Of a stretch of 64,000 bases of DNA, positions 25,289 through 34,326 are shown one piece after another. Source of the stretch: Sphingopyxis sp. (GTDB lineage: Bacteria > Pseudomonadota > Alphaproteobacteria > Sphingomonadales > Sphingomonadaceae); NCBI GenBank assembly GCA_030145715.1, contig JAIXHQ010000016.1, positions 1 through 64,000 of the forward strand, given 5' to 3'. The position numbers and the translations under genes were made by a program. The notes below the pieces were generated by a model that saw only the letters and a program-made list of their open reading frames with translations, was not told where the DNA came from and did no database searches. How positions within the stretch are numbered: the first letter of the stretch is position 1; each line of letters begins with the position of its first letter.

Positions 25289-26080
25289 ATGCGTTCGCTG
25301 GGCGAAGCCGCGCGCGCGGTGCTGCTGACCCCCGATCCGCACGACAAGCGCCGTGCGGCGCGGGGACTGGCGCGGGCGTGGCGGCAGGGGCGGCTGATCC
25401 ATCAATGCGATGTCGCGATGCCCGACCGGCCGGCCTGGCCCGCCAAGCCCGAACTGGTTCCGCCCAACCGTATGCCGCGGCGCGGAAAGGGCGGTTCCGA
25501 ACGTGGCCGCATCGCCTTGCTTCATGCGCTGGCGCACATCGAATTCGCCGCGATCGACCTTGCGGTCGATCTGGTGGGGCGTTTTGGCGGTGCCTTTCCC
25601 CGCGAGTTCATCGACGACTGGATCGGTGTCGCGGCGGACGAAGCCATGCATTTCGCGCTGCTCGATCGGCGTCTTCGCCAACTGGGCAGCTATTATGGTG
25701 CGCTGCCCGCGCATGGCGGATTGTGGGAATCGGCCGAACAGACCGCCGACGACGCGCTGGCGCGGCTGGCGATCGTACCGATGGTGCTGGAGGCGCGCGG
25801 GCTGGATGTCACTCCGGCGACCATCGATCGCTTTCGCGCGGCGGGGGACGAGGTTTCGGCAAAGATTTTATCGAGGATTTACAACGATGAAATCCGGCAT
25901 GTGACCGCCGGCACAGTCTGGTTCGGGCGCTTGTGCGACGAACGGGGATTCAACGCCGTTGAAACGTGGCAGAGCCTGGTAAAAGCGCGCTTTCGCGGCA
26001 CTCTTAAGCCGCCGTTCAACGACTCGGCGCGTCGTGACGCCGGTTTAACGCAAGAATTCTACGCCGTTATTGCTTCGTAA
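25289..26080 (+). CDS. DUF455 ferritin-like protein
   Basis: The 263-residue protein belongs to DUF455, a ferritin-like helical family with probable di-metal ligands. Glu/His pairs on helices are visible: ALAHIEFAAIDLAVD, GVAADEAMHFALL, MVLEARGLDV and YNDEIRHVTAGTVWF, the pattern of a four-helix di-iron centre. The family is sometimes linked to tRNA or fatty-acid hydroxylation by analogy, but no function is proven. It starts two bases after the bcp stop, so glnE-bcp-DUF455 form one transcription unit; an oxidative-stress or iron role would fit. Confidence 0.85.
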   Translation: MRSLGEAARAVLLTPDPHDKRRAARGLARAWRQGRLIHQCDVAMPDRPAWPAKPELVPPNRMPRRGKGGSERGRIALLHALAHIEFAAIDLAVDLVGRFGGAFPREFIDDWIGVAADEAMHFALLDRRLRQLGSYYGALPAHGGLWESAEQTADDALARLAIVPMVLEARGLDVTPATIDRFRAAGDEVSAKILSRIYNDEIRHVTAGTVWFGRLCDERGFNAVETWQSLVKARFRGTLKPPFNDSARRDAGLTQEFYAVIAS

Positions 26081-26180
26081 GCTTTGGAACAGCAGACAGG
26101 CTTCCGCGGGGGATGAGCAATCATCCAAACCAAGAAACACCGGCGCCAAGGCCCAATTCAGGACTTCGGCGACATGGCAA

Positions 26181-26897
26181 ATGCGGGGTCGTACTTTGAT
26201 AAACACTCTTCTGACGCAGAAGTTGCATCAGGTCGCAATTCTCTGCGCCGCGGCAAGCTTCGGATTGGCGACGCCTGCCGTCCATGCTGCTTCGACCAGC
26301 GCCGATGCTTCCATTGTCACCCCGGACGAACCCGATGACGAAAGCTTTACCGCCGCCATGCCTTCGGCTGGCGAAGACAGCGAAGCCCGCGCAATCTTTC
26401 AGGCGTGGAAACGCCTCGACACCGGCCTGACCGCGTCGATCGGTGTCGCGGTGCCCTCGCGTCGCCCGCTCGACCAGATGTCGCTGTCGTCATCCTATGG
26501 TATGCGCGTCCACCCGGTCACTGGAAAGGTCGCGCGCCACAATGGTATCGACGTTCCGGCACCGCACGGCACCCCGATCTATGCCACCGCCGACGGCATC
26601 GTCGGCCGCGCCCAGCGCCTTGGCGGCTATGGCAACTATGTCGAAGTCGAACATGGCAACGCGATCCAGACGCGCTATGGCCATATGTCTTCCTATATCG
26701 TCGTCCCCGGCCAGTCGGTGAAAAAGGGTGACGTCGTCGGTTATGTCGGTTCGACCGGCCGTTCGACCGGCAACCATCTTCATTATGAAGTTCGCATCGA
26801 AGGCGCGGCGGTCAATCCGATGCCGTTCGTGCGTTCGGACCAAATGGCGATTGCCGCCATCACCGGCAAGAATGCCGCGATGGGCGGGCCGGAATAA
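26181..26897 (+). CDS. Secreted M23 (LytM) family peptidoglycan endopeptidase
   Basis: This 238-residue exported protein has a signal/anchor segment (VAILCAAASFGLATPAVHA, cleavage likely after AHA) and a C-terminal LytM domain from about residue 120. Zinc and catalytic residues are in RHNGIDVPAPHGTP (HxxxD) and GNHLHYEVR (HxH). It is expected to cut peptide cross-links in the periplasm or to activate amidases. I chose the first ATG (26181); the track frame begins at a TTG inside the DUF455 gene and adds sequence with no signal character. Confidence 0.88.
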   Translation: MRGRTLINTLLTQKLHQVAILCAAASFGLATPAVHAASTSADASIVTPDEPDDESFTAAMPSAGEDSEARAIFQAWKRLDTGLTASIGVAVPSRRPLDQMSLSSSYGMRVHPVTGKVARHNGIDVPAPHGTPIYATADGIVGRAQRLGGYGNYVEVEHGNAIQTRYGHMSSYIVVPGQSVKKGDVVGYVGSTGRSTGNHLHYEVRIEGAAVNPMPFVRSDQMAIAAITGKNAAMGGPE

Positions 26898-26922
26898 GAT
26901 TCTTTCCTGGGTCGGAGAGAAG

Positions 26923-26960
26923 GGGCGCCGGACGGGAAACCGTCCAGGCGCCCTTTTTAT
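26923..26960 (+). terminator. Rho-independent terminator after the M23 gene
   Basis: GGGCGCCGGACGG-GAAA-CCGTCCAGGCGCCC is a near-perfect 13-bp stem with a GAAA loop, followed directly by TTTTTATTTT. It separates the M23 peptidase from the ErpA-like gene. Confidence 0.93.
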
Positions 26961-26988
26961 TTTCGCCCGGCGCGCCTATCTAGCGGGT

Positions 26989-27330
26989 ATGGCCACGCAG
27001 CTATCCGATATAACACTGTCGCCCGCCGCCGCCGCGCGCGTCCGCTGGATCGCCGACCGCAAGGGCGGGACCGACGCGGCGCTGCGCCTTTCGGTCGATG
27101 GCGGGGGTTGTTCAGGCTTTACCTATCGTTTCGGCCTGGCCGAGGCGATCGATGCCGATGATGTCGTCACCGAAACCGATGGCGTAAAGCTGGTCGTCGA
27201 TCCGATCAGCATCGATCTGGTGCGCGGATGCATCGTCGATTTCGTCGATTCGCTTGGCGGGTCGTCGTTCAAGGTCGAAAATCCCAATGCGGCTTCTGGC
27301 TGCGGATGCGGGTCGAGCTTTTCGATCTGA
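26989..27330 (+). CDS. erpA: Iron-sulfur carrier protein, ErpA/IscA family
   Basis: A 113-residue A-type Fe-S carrier. The three invariant cysteines are present: GGGCSGFTYRF (about 41) and the C-terminal CGCG pair in SGCGCGSSFSI. Such proteins accept Fe-S clusters from the Isc/Suf scaffold and hand them to apo-enzymes. No suf genes are adjacent, which favours an ErpA-like dedicated carrier over a SUF operon subunit, but the split is by context only. The start MATQLSDITLS lies just after the M23 terminator. Confidence 0.88.
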   Translation: MATQLSDITLSPAAAARVRWIADRKGGTDAALRLSVDGGGCSGFTYRFGLAEAIDADDVVTETDGVKLVVDPISIDLVRGCIVDFVDSLGGSSFKVENPNAASGCGCGSSFSI

Positions 27331-27369
27331 CGCCTTTCGCAGCGCATGGCTTGCTGGCATAGCGGGCCG

Positions 27370-28179
27370 ATGAAAATCGCGACCTTTAACATCAACGGGA
27401 TCAAGGCCCGTCTGCCGCGCCTTGTCGAATGGCTGGAGGAAACCCAGCCCGATGTCGCCTGTCTGCAGGAACTGAAATCGAGCGACGAAACCATGCCGAC
27501 CAAGGAGATTGAGGCGGCGGGATATGGGTTTCTCTATCACGGGCAAAAGGGTTTCAACGGGGTAGCGATTCTGGCGAAAGGCGCCCAGCCGGTCGAAACG
27601 CAGCGCGGGTTGGCGGGCGAGGCCGAGGATGAACAGTCACGCTATCTGGAGGCGGACGTCCATGGCCTGCGCGTCGCGTCGATCTATCTGCCCAACGGCA
27701 ATCCCCAGCCGGGACCGAAATTCGATTACAAGCTGCGCTGGATGGCGCGGCTGCGCGAGCGGGCGAAATTCCTGCTCGCCGCGGAAATTCCGACCATCCT
27801 GACCGGCGACTATAATGTCATCCCGCACAACGACGATGTGTGGGACCCGCGCGTCATGGCGACCGACGCGCTGATGCAGCCCGAATCGCGCGACGCATGG
27901 TTCCGCCTGCTGGGGGACGGATGGACCGATGCGCTCCGCAGCCGGTATCCGGCAGGTGGCGTCTGGACATTTTGGGACTATCAGGCGGGCGGCTGGCAGC
28001 GCGATCATGGCTTTCGCATCGATCACCTGTTGCTCAGCCCCGAACTGGCCGATCGCCTGGTCGATGCGGGCGTCGACAAGGATCATCGCGGGCGGGAAAA
28101 GGCGAGCGATCATGCTCCGACCTGGGCGGTGCTGGGGCCTGACCCGGTCGTCGGCCGGATCGGTCAGACGTCGGGGTAG
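27370..28179 (+). CDS. xth: Exodeoxyribonuclease III
   Basis: A 269-residue AP endonuclease / 3-prime exonuclease of the EEP fold. Motifs in order: KIATFNINGIKARL, CLQELKSSD (catalytic Glu), SIYLPNGN, LTGDYNVIPHNDDV (Asp/Asn), VWTFWDYQAGGWQRDHGFRIDHLLLS and SDHAPTWAVL with the catalytic Asp-His. Its last 16 bases overlap the convergent DUF1501 gene. Confidence 0.95.
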   Translation: MKIATFNINGIKARLPRLVEWLEETQPDVACLQELKSSDETMPTKEIEAAGYGFLYHGQKGFNGVAILAKGAQPVETQRGLAGEAEDEQSRYLEADVHGLRVASIYLPNGNPQPGPKFDYKLRWMARLRERAKFLLAAEIPTILTGDYNVIPHNDDVWDPRVMATDALMQPESRDAWFRLLGDGWTDALRSRYPAGGVWTFWDYQAGGWQRDHGFRIDHLLLSPELADRLVDAGVDKDHRGREKASDHAPTWAVLGPDPVVGRIGQTSG

Positions 28180-29285
28180 AGCGTCGTCATCACCCGCTGC
28201 GGATCGAGCGCATAATGATGCGCGACCGCACCGGCGATCACGCTTTCCAGGCTGCGCGTGGGTTTCAGGTCGCGCCCCTCGTAACGCGCCGCGGTGTTCA
28301 GGCCCGGCCAGTCCGCCGACACCGTGCCGCCCGCCGCCAGCCCGCCGCCCAGCAACATCGCGGTCGATGCGGTGCCGTGGTCGGTGCCGCCCGTTCCGTT
28401 GACTTCGACCGTGCGGCCAAATTCCGTCGCGACGATGACCAGCGTGTCGGTCCATGCAGCGCCAAGGCCGGTCTGAAGCGCGCCCACGAGTTGATCGAGC
28501 CCCCGCAATTGTGCCGCAAGGCGTCCGCGCTGGCCGCTGTGGGTATCCCAGCCGCCGGTTTCTACCATCATCACGCGGGCGCCGTCGGCGGGCAGCATCA
28601 GCGATGCCGCCAATTTGCCAAGATCGGCGCCGTTGCGTCCGTTGTTGCCGCCTATGTCGCTGGCCAGTTCCTGCGTTCGGATCGCGCTGTCCCATAGCGG
28701 GTTCAACAGGGGATCGTCCTGATACAGCGCCGTCAGCCGTGCGATCAGGTCGGCGTCGGCCTGTGGCAGGCGGCTGGGCGCGTAAGTGCCGACCTGCACC
28801 GATCCCCGCATCGCCAGCGGCACGGCAGGGGCGATCGCGATCGCGTCGCGTTCGGCGGCGGGAAGCAGTGTCAGCAACCTGCCGACCCAGCCGTCGTCAC
28901 GGCCATAGGGCCGCGACCCGCCGCCTTCGAGCATATTCTGTCCGTCGAAATGCGACCGATCGCGATAGGATGTCGCAACCGCGTGCGCGAAATGCGCCTG
29001 CCGCCGCGTATAAAGGCCCGCTGTCGCCGCCAGGGCGGGGTGCAGGGTGAACATCGGATCGATCTTTGCCCCGCCCGCCGTTTCGTCGGCCATCGCGCGG
29101 CGCGCGGCGGCAAAGGCGGGGTCGCCGGTCGGTGCGACGGTGGCCAGGCCGTCCGCGGCGCCCCGCTGGATGACAAAGACAAGGCGTTTGGGCGTTGCCG
29201 CGGCGGCATAGGCAAAGCCGGGCAGGGCACCCGCCGCTGCGACGGAAATGCCCGACAGGATGATCGAACGGCGTGACAGGATCAT
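28164..29285 (-). CDS. DUF1501 domain exported protein
   Basis: A 373-residue protein with a twin-arginine-type leader (LSRRSIILSGISVAAAGALPGFAYA), so it is probably exported folded. The DUF1501 fold is sulfatase/alkaline-phosphatase-like; visible blocks are RLVFVIQRGAADGLATVAP, DTHSGQRGRLAAQLRGLDQLV, VIVATEFGRTVEVNGTGGTDHGTAS and the C-terminal DPQRVMTTLYPDV. It is always paired with DUF1800 proteins, as here (three-base gap), but the substrate of the pair is unknown. Confidence 0.87.
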   Translation of the reverse strand: MILSRRSIILSGISVAAAGALPGFAYAAAATPKRLVFVIQRGAADGLATVAPTGDPAFAAARRAMADETAGGAKIDPMFTLHPALAATAGLYTRRQAHFAHAVATSYRDRSHFDGQNMLEGGGSRPYGRDDGWVGRLLTLLPAAERDAIAIAPAVPLAMRGSVQVGTYAPSRLPQADADLIARLTALYQDDPLLNPLWDSAIRTQELASDIGGNNGRNGADLGKLAASLMLPADGARVMMVETGGWDTHSGQRGRLAAQLRGLDQLVGALQTGLGAAWTDTLVIVATEFGRTVEVNGTGGTDHGTASTAMLLGGGLAAGGTVSADWPGLNTAARYEGRDLKPTRSLESVIAGAVAHHYALDPQRVMTTLYPDV

Positions 29286-29288
29286 GAT

Positions 29289-30710
29289 CTATCTCCGCAG
29301 AAAGGCTGGGCTGGCGAACAGCATGGCGAGGCCCTGTCCGGGGCTGTCGGCACGGGCGATCGCCTGCGCCGTTTCCGGGGGCAACGCATCGGCAAGGACG
29401 AGCGGCGCGATCTGGCGCGCGTCAACGCGGTCGCCGATCCGCCCGGCGATACGGCTGGCGAGTTCGACGCGCTGCATCAGCGCGGCCGACCCGGCCCAGG
29501 TCGCGACCATATCGTCATAACCCTTTGGCGATCCGGGGCGCCATACCGGCTGGCCCAACTGGGTGAACATCGCCGCGATATTCTGCCGTTCGCCCAGCGC
29601 GGGCGCCTTTAGGGAGCGCAGCATCGACACGCACCAGTCCCAGGGCGATTTGAACATCATGGGCGCGCCGGTCCATGTTTCGGGGGAGGCGATCAGGACG
29701 CGATAGAGCGACGGAAGGTCGCCGCCGCTCCGTTCAAAATCGCGGGTCAGCCGATCGACAAGCGACGTGGGCGGGTTGTCCGTCGTGAAGTGGCGCGCCA
29801 GCTTGGTCGCGACATGGCGCGCGGTGGCGGGATGGACGGCAAGGTCGCGCAGCACCGCTTCCGCCTGTTGGCCCCTCGGCTGATCATATTTTTTTCCAAG
29901 GATCGTCTGCGCCCCCGGTTGGTGCAGCCGTTCGATGAACAATATATCCCCCGGCCGCGCGTCGGCGGGCATGAAACGCGGTCCCGCGGCGCGCCCGAAC
30001 CCCGCGACGGTCAGGCCTGTGAGCGCCTTGGCAAAGCTGGTGACGTCGGCCTGCGTATAGCCGGTCCGCACGCCCAATGTGTGCAGTTCCATGACCTCGC
30101 GCGCCAGATTTTCGTTGAGGCCGGGGGCCTGTCGGCTGCCGCGATTGCGGATACGGGCTGCGAAAACGCTGTCGGGGCCAAAGCTTTGCGCCTGATCGAG
30201 ATAGAGCAGCATCGCGGGATGCCGGACGGCGGCGATCAGCAGGTCGGAAAATTTGCCCATGATGTGCGGGCGGATCGCCATATTCTCATAATCGCCGGCA
30301 AAGCCCACCACTGTCTGCTTATCCGCCGATACGGCGAAATGATTGGCCCAGAAATGGACGAGCCGTTCGGGGAAGGGCGTCGGAGTCGCGATCGCGGCGG
30401 CAAGGCGGGCGCCCGCGGCCTCGGCATAATAGCGGCGAAAGCCCGCACGCGCCATGCGCTGCGCCATTTGCGGCATGGCGTCTTCGCCCTCGGCCGTCGC
30501 CATTTCGCGGCGCATCGCCTGGCGCTCGTCGCGATATTCGGCATAGGCGTTGGCGATCGCCTCACGCCCGGCCAGCCCCGCCAGCGCGGCGGGCGCGGAA
30601 TCATATTCGTCAAGTTGGCGGGTCAGCCAGCCCTGGGGATCGCTGACCGCCGGATCATCGAACCGGCGGCCCAGGCCAAAGCGGTTGGCGGCAAGATACT
30701 GGACTGCCAT
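29289..30710 (-). CDS. DUF1800 domain protein
   Basis: The 473-residue product matches DUF1800, partner of DUF1501 proteins. Blocks include AANRFGLGRRFDDPAVSDPQGWLTRQL, VHFWANHFAVSADKQTVVGFAGDYEN, NENLAREVMELHTLGVRTGYTQADVTSFAKALTG, HVATKLARHFTTDNPP and FASPAFLRR at the end. No clear signal peptide is seen at this start. The family is linked to large exported polysaccharide- or aggregate-associated systems in planctomycetes, but no biochemical role is established. It is transcribed first in the DUF1800-DUF1501 pair. Confidence 0.87.
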   Translation of the reverse strand: MAVQYLAANRFGLGRRFDDPAVSDPQGWLTRQLDEYDSAPAALAGLAGREAIANAYAEYRDERQAMRREMATAEGEDAMPQMAQRMARAGFRRYYAEAAGARLAAAIATPTPFPERLVHFWANHFAVSADKQTVVGFAGDYENMAIRPHIMGKFSDLLIAAVRHPAMLLYLDQAQSFGPDSVFAARIRNRGSRQAPGLNENLAREVMELHTLGVRTGYTQADVTSFAKALTGLTVAGFGRAAGPRFMPADARPGDILFIERLHQPGAQTILGKKYDQPRGQQAEAVLRDLAVHPATARHVATKLARHFTTDNPPTSLVDRLTRDFERSGGDLPSLYRVLIASPETWTGAPMMFKSPWDWCVSMLRSLKAPALGERQNIAAMFTQLGQPVWRPGSPKGYDDMVATWAGSAALMQRVELASRIAGRIGDRVDARQIAPLVLADALPPETAQAIARADSPGQGLAMLFASPAFLRR

Positions 30711-30773
30711 GACAATGCCTTTCCACGCCCCAAACGCATGGTGGCGGCCATTTGTCGCAAAGCTGTCCCGGCG

Positions 30774-31940
30774 TCAGAGCGATTTGTCGTAGATCTGATA
30801 CACCCGGTTGACCTTTGCCTCGATCGCGTCGGCCACCGCGTTCATTCCCTGATTATCGTCGAGAACCCAGCCGATGTCGCCGCGCCCCGCACCATAATCG
30901 CGCACGGCGTCGCGGCGGATATATTCGATCATCATGAAAGCGAGTGTGCTGGCCATGCGGCTGTTCTGCAATTTCTTTGTAACGCCCATCAACGGCACAC
31001 GCAGGATATGGCTTTGCGGCTTGCGCAGCCACCACAGCAGGCGCGCCCAATTGAAGGGGAGCAGCGACCCGCCCATGTCGGCCAGCAACTGGTTGATGTT
31101 CGGCAGCACGATCATGAACGCGACGGGTTCGCCATCGACTTCGGCCACGCGGATCAGGTCTTCGAACACAATGTCCTTCAGCTTTTTGCCGACATAGGCG
31201 ATTTCGCTGTCGGTCAATGGGACAAAGCCCCAATTGTCCGACCAGGCATCGTTGAGCAGCCCCATGATGAGCGCCGCTTCTTCGGCAAAGCGGCGCTTGT
31301 CGACATTGCGGATGCGGATGCGCGCGTTTTTGGCGCCTGCCGCGACGATACGGTTCACGAGCGGCGGAAAGCCGTCGGCGATCGCGACGTCATAGTTCAA
31401 AAGCTGTTTGACTGGCCGGTATCCGGACGCCTCAACCCAGCCGCGATAGAGCGGGCTGTTGTGGCCCATCATCACCGTCGGCCGGTTGTCGAACCCCTCG
31501 ATCAACAGGCCGGGCTCGTCCCAGATCGATATGGACAGCGGACCCAGTGAGCGATGCATCCCCTGACCCCGCAGCCAGTCCTCGGCGGCGAGAAGCAGGG
31601 CCTGTGCGGCGGGTTCGTCTTCGGCTTCGAGCAGGCCCCAGTTGCCGGTGCCGGGCCCCATGCCCTGTTCGGCGGGCTGCAAAAGCGCGAGGTCGTCGAT
31701 ATGCGCGGATATGCGGCCGACGGTGCGGCCGTCGCGGCGCGCCAGAAACTGGTGCGCCCTGCCATGCTCGAACCACGGATTCTTGCCGGGCGTCAGGAGG
31801 GCATATACCTCGCCCTTCAGCGGTGGCACCCATGCCGGATCGCCGCGATTGAGGCGATATGCAAGCTCAACGAACTCGCGCAAATCGGCCTTTGTCTGAA
31901 CCGGATGGATAGTAATCGGACCGTCGTTATGAGCACTCAT
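30774..31940 (-). CDS. GNAT-fold acyltransferase, probable bacterial ceramide synthase (bCerS)
   Basis: The 388-residue protein begins with a GNAT-like half (ITIHPVQTKADLREFVELAYRLN, AHQFLARRDGRTVGRISAHID) and has a second acyltransferase-like half (LRSLGPLSISIWDEPGLLIEGFDNRP, FLPFNWARLLWWLRKPQSHILRVPLMGV). In Caulobacter the enzyme that N-acylates the long-chain base is a GNAT-type protein encoded near spt. This gene's length and its position about 10 kb from spt, beside a desaturase, fit that enzyme. Orthology rests on family impression and context, not on alignment. It is divergent from the desaturase. Alternative: an unrelated GNAT protein. Confidence 0.62.
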   Translation of the reverse strand: MSAHNDGPITIHPVQTKADLREFVELAYRLNRGDPAWVPPLKGEVYALLTPGKNPWFEHGRAHQFLARRDGRTVGRISAHIDDLALLQPAEQGMGPGTGNWGLLEAEDEPAAQALLLAAEDWLRGQGMHRSLGPLSISIWDEPGLLIEGFDNRPTVMMGHNSPLYRGWVEASGYRPVKQLLNYDVAIADGFPPLVNRIVAAGAKNARIRIRNVDKRRFAEEAALIMGLLNDAWSDNWGFVPLTDSEIAYVGKKLKDIVFEDLIRVAEVDGEPVAFMIVLPNINQLLADMGGSLLPFNWARLLWWLRKPQSHILRVPLMGVTKKLQNSRMASTLAFMMIEYIRRDAVRDYGAGRGDIGWVLDDNQGMNAVADAIEAKVNRVYQIYDKSL

Positions 31941-32058
31941 ATTGGTTTCCTGAAAAGCGCGTCCTATATATATGGCGACGCATTAGGGCATTGCTGTGGC
32001 GCTGACGACCCGCTTTTGGCCATTTTGCTGCCACGAAACTATGGTTTTGGGATGAGTT

Positions 32059-33198
32059 ATGACGACGATTGCCACCCCCGCCGATCGGATAGCGACTCTG
32101 TTTGTGAAGTCGGTAACCAAGGCCGCCAAATCCGCGATTCCCGACGATATGGCGATGATCCGTGCCGCATCTGAACTGACGCGGGATTTGGTACAGCCGA
32201 ACACGCGCATTTATTGGACCGACTTTCTGGGTTCGACCCTTGTCGGTTATGCGGGCATCGCGGCGGCCATATTGGCGCCGTCGGTGATGTGGATGTTGGT
32301 CGCCGCAGCGGTCGCGATCGTCGCGCTCTATCGTGCCGGCAGCTTCATTCACGAACTCACCCATATTCGCAAAAACGCGCTGCCGGGCTTTCGCGTGGCG
32401 TGGAACGTTCTGGTCGGTGTACCGATGCTGATTCCATCCTTCATGTATGAAGGGAGCCACAGTCTGCACCACAACCGCACCAAATATGGCACGGTTGACG
32501 ACCCCGAATATCTGCCGCTGGCGTTGATGAAGCCGTGGACGGTCCCGCTGTTCGTCGCCGCCGCGGCATTGGCGCCGCTTGCACTGGTGTTTCGCTTTGC
32601 GGTCCTCACGCCGCTGTCGTTGCTGATCCCGCCGCTGCGCCGCGTCGTTGTCGCACGCTATTCGGGCATGATCATCAACCCGATGTTCCACCGCAAACCG
32701 CCGACGGGCGATTTTCGTCGCCAATGGGCGTGGCAGGAAGGCGGCGCCTGGGCCTGGTCCAGCTTGCTGGTCGCAGCGGGCGTGTTCGGCTGGGTGCCGC
32801 TGCGCGCTCTCGTCATTTTCGGCGTGATCGCCGCCGCTACGCTGGTGCTCAACCAGATCCGCACGCTTGTCGCCCATCTGTGGGAAAATGACGGATCGGT
32901 GCTGACCGTGACCGGCCAGTTCCTGGACAGCGTCAACGTGCCTCCGCCCGGTGTTCTGCCCGAATTATGGGCGCCGGTGGGGCTGCGCTATCACGCGCTG
33001 CATCACCTGCTGCCCGGCGTGCCCTATCATGCGCTGCCCAAGGCGCACCGCCGCCTCAAGGCCGCGCTGCCGGTCGATTCGCAATATCATGCCGCGAATT
33101 ACGACAGCCTGCCGAAACTGGTGGGGAACCTGATCGCCGGGTCGGCGAAGGGGGAGGGCGCCGATAATGTTGGTCGGGGGTCATCGACCCTACAGTGA
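32059..33198 (+). CDS. Membrane fatty-acid/sphingolipid desaturase-like protein
   Basis: A 379-residue membrane di-iron desaturase/hydroxylase. The three histidine boxes are present in order: HELTH (about 98-102), HSLHHN (about 135-139) and HALHHL (about 314-318), with hydrophobic pairs between them. The substrate is not evident. Its position divergent to the putative ceramide synthase and beside lptG suggests the acyl chain or long-chain base of a sphingolipid, but an ordinary phospholipid acyl desaturase is also possible. Confidence 0.8.
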   Translation: MTTIATPADRIATLFVKSVTKAAKSAIPDDMAMIRAASELTRDLVQPNTRIYWTDFLGSTLVGYAGIAAAILAPSVMWMLVAAAVAIVALYRAGSFIHELTHIRKNALPGFRVAWNVLVGVPMLIPSFMYEGSHSLHHNRTKYGTVDDPEYLPLALMKPWTVPLFVAAAALAPLALVFRFAVLTPLSLLIPPLRRVVVARYSGMIINPMFHRKPPTGDFRRQWAWQEGGAWAWSSLLVAAGVFGWVPLRALVIFGVIAAATLVLNQIRTLVAHLWENDGSVLTVTGQFLDSVNVPPPGVLPELWAPVGLRYHALHHLLPGVPYHALPKAHRRLKAALPVDSQYHAANYDSLPKLVGNLIAGSAKGEGADNVGRGSSTLQ

Positions 33199-33225
33199 GG
33201 TGACGGTCGGTCGCTTTCCTGCGAC

Positions 33226-34326
33226 CTATTCCTCGGTTCGGATCAGGATCATCTCGCCGATCAGGGCGAACAGGATGAACGGCCCCCACGCCGCGAGAAA
33301 GGGCGAATAGGCGCCCAGATCACCCATCGCGAGCGCGAAATTGTCGGCGACGAAATAAGCGAAACCCAGCGCCATGCCCAGGATCGCGCGCACGAACAGC
33401 TTGCCCGACCGCGCAAGGCCGAACGCCGCGACGGCGCCGAGCAGCGGCATCAGGATTGCCGACAGCGGTCCCGAAATCTTGTGCCACAACACGCCCTTCA
33501 GCGCGCCGACGGGCCGCCCCGCGGCTTCGAGGTCAGCGATCGCCGACTGAAGCTGAAGGAAGGGAATTTCGCTGCCGTCCACTTGCGCCAGCGTGAACTG
33601 ATCGGGGCGCACATTCCTGGCCGCGACGATCGTTCCCAATTGTTCGAGAGTCCCCGAACGGCGAACGAAGCGCCTCGCGTTGGTGAGTTCCCATCCGCCA
33701 CCCGCAATCGCGCGCGCGCTGTCGGCTGACAGCATCGACGACAATACGCCGCCGGTGCGCTCATAGATGGTGACATAGCCCAGAATGATCGCCGGGCCGC
33801 TGGTATCGACGGTCGTCGCATTGATAAGGTCATTGCCGTCGCGAACCCAGATATTGGTCCGTATCCCGCTGTCTTTCGGGACTTTCTTATACTCGACCTT
33901 TTGCCACGCGCTAAGCGCCGCGGTTGATCGGGTAACGATGCGTTCGTTAAAGACGAAGCTGATCCCGGCGACGAGAAAGGCGGCGAGGAACAAGGGGGCG
34001 AGCACCTGATGCGCCGACATTCCCGACGCCTTCATCGCGACGACTTCGCTGTTCTGATTGAGCGTGATCAGCGTCAGGATCGTCCCGAGCAACACCGAAA
34101 AGGGCAGGAAGGTCTCGATAATCTGGGGCAGCCGCATCCCGACATAACGCCACACGTCGGCGTTGCTGTTACCCGCCACGCCCAGGATCTTTCCGCTTTC
34201 GCCCAGAAGATCCAGCGTTTGCAGGATCAGCACCAGCGCGAACAGGATCGAGAAAGAGCGGACGAGGAACAGGCGGCCGACATAGAGCGCCATGGTACGC
34301 GACGGGAAAAAATGGAGTTGATGCAT
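33226..34326 (-). CDS. lptG: LptG, inner-membrane permease of the Lpt export complex
   Basis: A 366-residue LptF/LptG-family permease: three N-terminal helices (FLVRSFSILFALVLILQTLDLL, LPFSVLLGTILTLITLNQNSEVVAMKASGMS with the coupling-helix pattern), a periplasmic beta-jellyroll (about 120-265) and three C-terminal helices. With LptF and LptB2 it extracts envelope lipid from the inner membrane. Its ATG directly abuts the lptF stop codon. It lies between the desaturase and lipid-kinase genes of a putative sphingolipid cluster. Confidence 0.93.
   Translation of the reverse strand: MHQLHFFPSRTMALYVGRLFLVRSFSILFALVLILQTLDLLGESGKILGVAGNSNADVWRYVGMRLPQIIETFLPFSVLLGTILTLITLNQNSEVVAMKASGMSAHQVLAPLFLAAFLVAGISFVFNERIVTRSTAALSAWQKVEYKKVPKDSGIRTNIWVRDGNDLINATTVDTSGPAIILGYVTIYERTGGVLSSMLSADSARAIAGGGWELTNARRFVRRSGTLEQLGTIVAARNVRPDQFTLAQVDGSEIPFLQLQSAIADLEAAGRPVGALKGVLWHKISGPLSAILMPLLGAVAAFGLARSGKLFVRAILGMALGFAYFVADNFALAMGDLGAYSPFLAAWGPFILFALIGEMILIRTEE

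Noticed and set aside
29790-31550. 586-residue plus-strand ORF spanning DUF1800 and GNAT genes
   Set aside because: Spans two opposite-strand genes with recognisable families; its own translation shows none.
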